From an uncultured Alistipes sp. (GTDB lineage Bacteria > Bacteroidota > Bacteroidia > Bacteroidales > Rikenellaceae), in NCBI RefSeq assembly GCF_963931675.1, contig NZ_OZ007039.1, positions 3,313,719 to 3,377,718 of the forward strand: 64,000 nucleotides of DNA, given 5' to 3'. The position numbers and the translations under genes are program-made. Each line of letters opens with the position of its first letter. Position 1 is the first letter of the stretch. Shown here piece by piece: positions 60,694 through 64,000 of this stretch. The notes under the pieces were generated by a model, which worked only from the letters and a program-made list of their open reading frames with translations, did not search any database and was not told the origin of the DNA.

Positions 60694-62793
60694 ATGATAG
60701 CAATCATCGCAGAAAAGCCGAGTGTAGGCATGGACATAGCCCGTGTAGTCGGGGCTGATACAAGAAATGACGGCTACTGTTCCGGCAACGGATATATGGT
60801 AACATGGGCACTGGGACACCTCGTGTCGCTGGCCATGCCGGACACTTACGGTTACACGAAAACAGCGGCGGAGGACCTGCCGATGCTGCCGGACCCGTTC
60901 CGCCTGGTCTCCCGACAGGTGCGCACGGACAGGGGAATGGTCACGGACATCGCCGCCTCGAAACAGCTGAAAGTCATAGAAAGCGTGTTCAACCGCTGTG
61001 ACAGCATCATCGTGGCTACCGATGCCGGTCGCGAAGGGGAACTTATCTTCCGCTGGATATATGCCCTCCTGGACTGCAAGAAACCGTTCCGCCGCCTGTG
61101 GATCTCCTCGCTGACCGACGAGGCCATACGGAAAGGTCTGGAGGAACTGAAGGACGGCTCGGAATACGACAGCCTGTACGCCGCAGCGGACAGCCGCGCC
61201 AAGGCGGACTGGCTGGTGGGCATGAACGCCAGCCGGGCCCTGGCCATCGTCTCCGGCTCGTCCAACAACTCAATCGGCCGTGTGCAGACGCCGACGCTCG
61301 CCATGATATGCAGCCGCTACAAGGAGAACCGCAGTTTCGTATCCACACCATACTGGCAGCTGCATGTCACCCTCAATGGAGGCACGTCACACCGCCGCTT
61401 CTTCCATCCCGCGACCTTTGACGACAGGCAGAAGGCGGAAGCCGCCTACCGCAGTCTCTCTCCCGATTCTTCGGCGACGGTCACGAAGGTGGAGCGCAGG
61501 AAAACCCTGCAACAGCCGCCGTTGCTCTACGACCTGACGGCACTCCAGAAGGACTGCAACGTGCACCTCGACCTGCCCGCGGCAAAGACGCTGGACATCG
61601 CCCAGTCGCTCTACGAGAAGAAGCTCATTTCCTACCCGAGAACGGGAAGCCGCTACATCCCGCACGACGTGATGGCCTGTGTGCCCGGTCTGCTGGAAAG
61701 GATTATGGCCATGCCCGGATTCGCCACAAGTGCCGGAATCCTTGACTTTGCGCGTCTCAACACCCGCAGCGTGGACGACAGGAAAGTGACGGACCACCAT
61801 GCCCTCATCACGACCGGCATCGCACCCGAAGGGCTTTCCGAGGCGGAGGAGGCCGTCTATACGCTGATAGCCGGACGTATGCTGGAGGCGTTCTCGCCCT
61901 ACTGCGAGAAGGAAATGCTGCTCATGGAGTGCCGTCTGGAGGGGATGGACTTCCGCTCGAAGGGTTCTACCGTGGTCAGCCCGGGATGGCGCGGCATCTT
62001 TGGCCGGAAAGAGGACCGGGAGGATGACGAGCCGGAAACCGACGAGGGTACGGCCGTATTTGCCGAAGGGGACACGGTTCCGGTTTCAGGATTCGGACTG
62101 GCCCAGAAGAAGACCGTGCCCAGACCGCTCTATACCGAAGCCACGCTGCTGGCGGCCATGGAGACCTGCGGCAGGGAGATAGCCGACGAACAGGCACGCG
62201 AGGCCGTGAAGGAGCTGGGCATCGGCACGCCCGCCACAAGAGCCGCCATCATCACCACACTGTTCAAACGTGACTATATCGCCCGCTCCGGCAAGAGCAT
62301 CGTCCCCACGGAAAAGGGACTCCATATCTACGATGCGGTGAAGGACATGCTCGTGGCGGATGTTTCCCTGACAGGAAGCTGGGAGAAAACCCTGCTCCAG
62401 ATAGAGCGGCACACGCTCGGACCGGACACGTTCATGGCATCCATCACGGACTACACCCGCAAGGCTACCCGTGAAATCCTGAACCTCAGCCTTCCGGCAG
62501 CAGCCGCCCGCACATTCACCTGTCCCAAATGCAAGACCGGACACATCATCGTCAGGGAGAAGAGTGCCCGCTGTGACAATAAAGGGTGCGGACTGACCGT
62601 GTACCGCAGATTCCTGAACAAGGAACTGACGGACCAGCATCTGGAACAGCTTTTCTCTTCCGGTTCCACACGGCTCATCAAGGGATTCAAGGGAAAGAAG
62701 GGTGTGGCCTTCGACGCTTCGGTCACCTTTGACGCCGGGTTCACCCTGACACTCTCGTTCCCCAAAAACGGGAACGGCAGGAAAAGGAAATGA
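60694..62793 (+). CDS. topB: DNA topoisomerase III, ICE 2
   Basis: 699 aa, homologue of 27254-29350. Toprim start MIAIIAEKPSVGMDIARVVG, TDAGREGELIFRWIY, active-site Tyr in LISYPRTGSRYIP, HHALITTG, and a C-terminal zinc ribbon (CPKCKTGHIIVREKSARC). Same operon order as ICE 1. Confidence 0.93.
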   Translation: MIAIIAEKPSVGMDIARVVGADTRNDGYCSGNGYMVTWALGHLVSLAMPDTYGYTKTAAEDLPMLPDPFRLVSRQVRTDRGMVTDIAASKQLKVIESVFNRCDSIIVATDAGREGELIFRWIYALLDCKKPFRRLWISSLTDEAIRKGLEELKDGSEYDSLYAAADSRAKADWLVGMNASRALAIVSGSSNNSIGRVQTPTLAMICSRYKENRSFVSTPYWQLHVTLNGGTSHRRFFHPATFDDRQKAEAAYRSLSPDSSATVTKVERRKTLQQPPLLYDLTALQKDCNVHLDLPAAKTLDIAQSLYEKKLISYPRTGSRYIPHDVMACVPGLLERIMAMPGFATSAGILDFARLNTRSVDDRKVTDHHALITTGIAPEGLSEAEEAVYTLIAGRMLEAFSPYCEKEMLLMECRLEGMDFRSKGSTVVSPGWRGIFGRKEDREDDEPETDEGTAVFAEGDTVPVSGFGLAQKKTVPRPLYTEATLLAAMETCGREIADEQAREAVKELGIGTPATRAAIITTLFKRDYIARSGKSIVPTEKGLHIYDAVKDMLVADVSLTGSWEKTLLQIERHTLGPDTFMASITDYTRKATREILNLSLPAAAARTFTCPKCKTGHIIVREKSARCDNKGCGLTVYRRFLNKELTDQHLEQLFSSGSTRLIKGFKGKKGVAFDASVTFDAGFTLTLSFPKNGNGRKRK

Positions 62794-62824
62794 TGAAGCC
62801 ATCCCGATTCGCGGGGCAAAGGTC

Positions 62825-62937
62825 GCAGCCCGCCCGTTTCCACCGGCAAGGTCGGGCCTGACGGTTTCTGGGAAAAATCATCCTCGCCCGAGGCTCCGGT
62901 ATTTTTCCCGAAAACCTTGCCTGTGGAGGCGGACTGC
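62825..62937 (+). ncRNA. Structured intergenic element, copy D
   Basis: 113 nt, same location as copy B in ICE 1. Outer GCAG, CGCC and CCAC pair with GTGG, GGCG and CTGC; inner GCAAGGT pairs with ACCTTGC (62846-62920); AATCATCCTCGC present. Confidence 0.6.
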
Positions 62938-62979
62938 AAGAAAGCCCCTGAAACCGGGAATGGCATTCCCGCCAAACAA

Positions 62980-63225
62980 ATGAAGATTATGAAAGCAAAA
63001 GAACGTATCAGAAAGATAGCGGACAGCAGATGGGCAAGGACACTCGCGCTGGCCGTAACAGCAGCCATCATATTCAGCTGGCTCTATTCCCACGGCATAT
63101 CGCCTGTATGGACCGCCGTGGCCATCATCTGTTTCAGGGGACTCTTCAGGTTCCTCTACCGTGTAGCCTGTTTTCTCGTGGCACTGGCCATCATTCTGTG
63201 CATACTGAGTTTTCTGGTCTTCTGA
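62980..63225 (+). CDS. Small two-helix membrane protein, ICE 2
   Basis: 81 aa from ATG 62980 (or 78 from 62989). Basic start, then TLALAVTAAIIFSWLYSHGI and ACFLVALAIILCILSFLVF; homologue of the protein at 29547. Confidence 0.7.
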   Translation: MKIMKAKERIRKIADSRWARTLALAVTAAIIFSWLYSHGISPVWTAVAIICFRGLFRFLYRVACFLVALAIILCILSFLVF

Positions 63226-63273
63226 AATCTGACGATATGGAACATGCACGGAATTTATCATTGCAGCATAAGG

Positions 63274-63303
63274 GAGCTGTCCGGGAGCGGGCGGCTCTTT
63301 TTG
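63274..63303 (+). terminator. Terminator of the topoisomerase operon, ICE 2
   Basis: GAGCTGTCC pairs with GGGCGGCTC (G-U wobbles) followed by TTTTTGT; homologous to 29854-29882. Confidence 0.78.
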
Positions 63304-63391
63304 TATCCGTCACAACCGGAAATGACACGGGAAGAAAAGGAAATGGACTAAAACACAGACATTGGCAAACCGAGAACTACAGGGCAAAGTT

Positions 63392-63506
63392 GGCAAACGC
63401 TTCTTGTCGGACGGCAAGGTCAGGCCGCAAGCGGTTTCGGAAAAAATCATCCTCGCTGCGCTCCGGTATTTTTCCCGAAAACCCTGCCTTTCCGGAAGCA
63501 TTTGCC
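63392..63506 (+). ncRNA. Structured intergenic element, copy E
   Basis: 115 nt, same location as copy C. Outer GGCAAACGCTTC pairs with GAAGCATTTGCC; inner GCAAGGT with ACCCTGC; AATCATCCTCGC present. The single mismatch of the outer stem is at a different position from copy C. Confidence 0.6.
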
Positions 63507-63570
63507 GTTGGGCCCTTGTAGTTCAACGGGCTGCCAAAGCCCTGGTATTCACAGTTAAAAATTAAAGAAT

Positions 63571-63786
63571 ATGCAACAAGCGATCATCACAAGACAGTCA
63601 CCAGCCCCGATAGGGATGCCCGTGACAAGAAGACCGAAAGTACACGTCCCGCAACCGGCAATCAAGCTGCCACCGAGAGGGACCACCGGTCCGGTTCACA
63701 TCTCAAAGCTGCTGAACCCCGTTCTGGAAATATGCAGGCATCCTGACAGGGACAGGCTGCTGGCAGAATTTTTCAGCGAATATTGA
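63571..63786 (+). CDS. Small conserved protein at the head of the PRTRC cassette, ICE 2
   Basis: 71 aa, homologue of the 30157 gene: VPQPAIKLPPRGTTGPVHIS and HPDRDRLLAEFF are shared. Unknown function. Confidence 0.7.
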   Translation: MQQAIITRQSPAPIGMPVTRRPKVHVPQPAIKLPPRGTTGPVHISKLLNPVLEICRHPDRDRLLAEFFSEY

Positions 63787-63819
63787 AATTTATCGTCTAA
63801 TCATTTAATATCTGAAACT

Positions 63820-64000
63820 ATGTTTTTTACAGCAATCCACCAGATGATGACGGAAAGCGTGGACCTCACGATCGTCATCCGCAAGACAAACGGACAACTG
63901 ACCGTTTCCACATTGCCCAAATCGAACGGACTCAAGGACGAGGCCCAGAACCACATCGTGCCGCTGACAGTTACGGGAACGCCGCAGGAACTTGACACCG
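63820..64000 (+). CDS. PRTRC system protein E, ICE 2, cut by window end
   Basis: First 60 residues: MFFTAIHQMMTESVDLTIVI and STLPKSNGLKDEAQNHIVPL, closely matching the ICE 1 protein E at 30415. The remaining PRTRC genes of ICE 2 would lie to the right of the window. Confidence 0.85.
   Translation, partial: MFFTAIHQMMTESVDLTIVIRKTNGQLTVSTLPKSNGLKDEAQNHIVPLTVTGTPQELDT

Overview
The window looks like a mosaic of integrative conjugative elements (ICEs) from a Bacteroides, Parabacteroides or Prevotella-type genome. The evidence is a full CTnDOT-type tra operon, a MobABC mobilisation cluster, tet(Q), a nim gene, a mef(En2)-like gene, and promoters of the Bacteroidetes type (TTTG, about 19 nt, TAnnTTTG). 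I saw no rRNA, tRNA or CRISPR array.

ICE 1 (about 2.2-40.8 kb). The left edge is broken by two overlapping tyrosine recombinase genes of RIT (recombinase-in-trio) type, next to perfect palindromes, inside a lysozyme gene. The leftward tra operon follows (lysozyme fragment, traQ, O, N, M, L, K, J, I, H-slot, G, F, E), then an AbiEi/AbiEii toxin-antitoxin pair inserted between traE and traD, then traD, C, B, A. A repeat-rich divergent region leads into mobA, mobB, mobC and two small genes. A convergent two-gene cargo follows: an HExxH protein and a NERD nuclease. Next is a replication/excision module (DUF4099/DUF3945 protein, small partner, topoisomerase III), and then a PRTRC ubiquitin-like cassette (E, Ubl, E2-like, E1/ThiF-like) with one gene cut by an IS481-family element. 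A second, inverted copy of that IS truncates an rteA-like sensor kinase and fuses it to a truncated excisionase-like gene. Two tandem IntDOT-like integrases end the element.

Resistance island (about 41-56 kb). An IS1380-type end precedes a mef(En2)-like efflux gene and an aminoglycoside nucleotidyltransferase gene. That gene is split by one 8.9-kb insertion with 9-bp flanking direct repeats. The insertion holds an IS4-family element, nim, an RNase G fragment, an outer-membrane protein fragment, a relaxase, an RteA/mobilisation fusion gene, tet(Q), a MITE-like repeat, a helicase 3' end and a second relaxase fragment. An IS1380 element and a broken IS66 follow.

ICE 2 (about 56.1 kb to the end) is a related element in the same orientation. 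It starts with six codons of a DUF4120 gene cut by IS66, carries an AbiE pair where ICE 1 carries NERD/HExxH, and repeats the DUF4099-topoisomerase-PRTRC module until the window ends inside protein E.

The strongest signals not explained by genes are: a family of five 112-115 nt intergenic elements with compensating stems; a 25-bp operator-like motif with TGAC half-sites spaced 10 bp apart upstream of four operons; and a cargo site shared by both ICEs that holds different two-gene systems.
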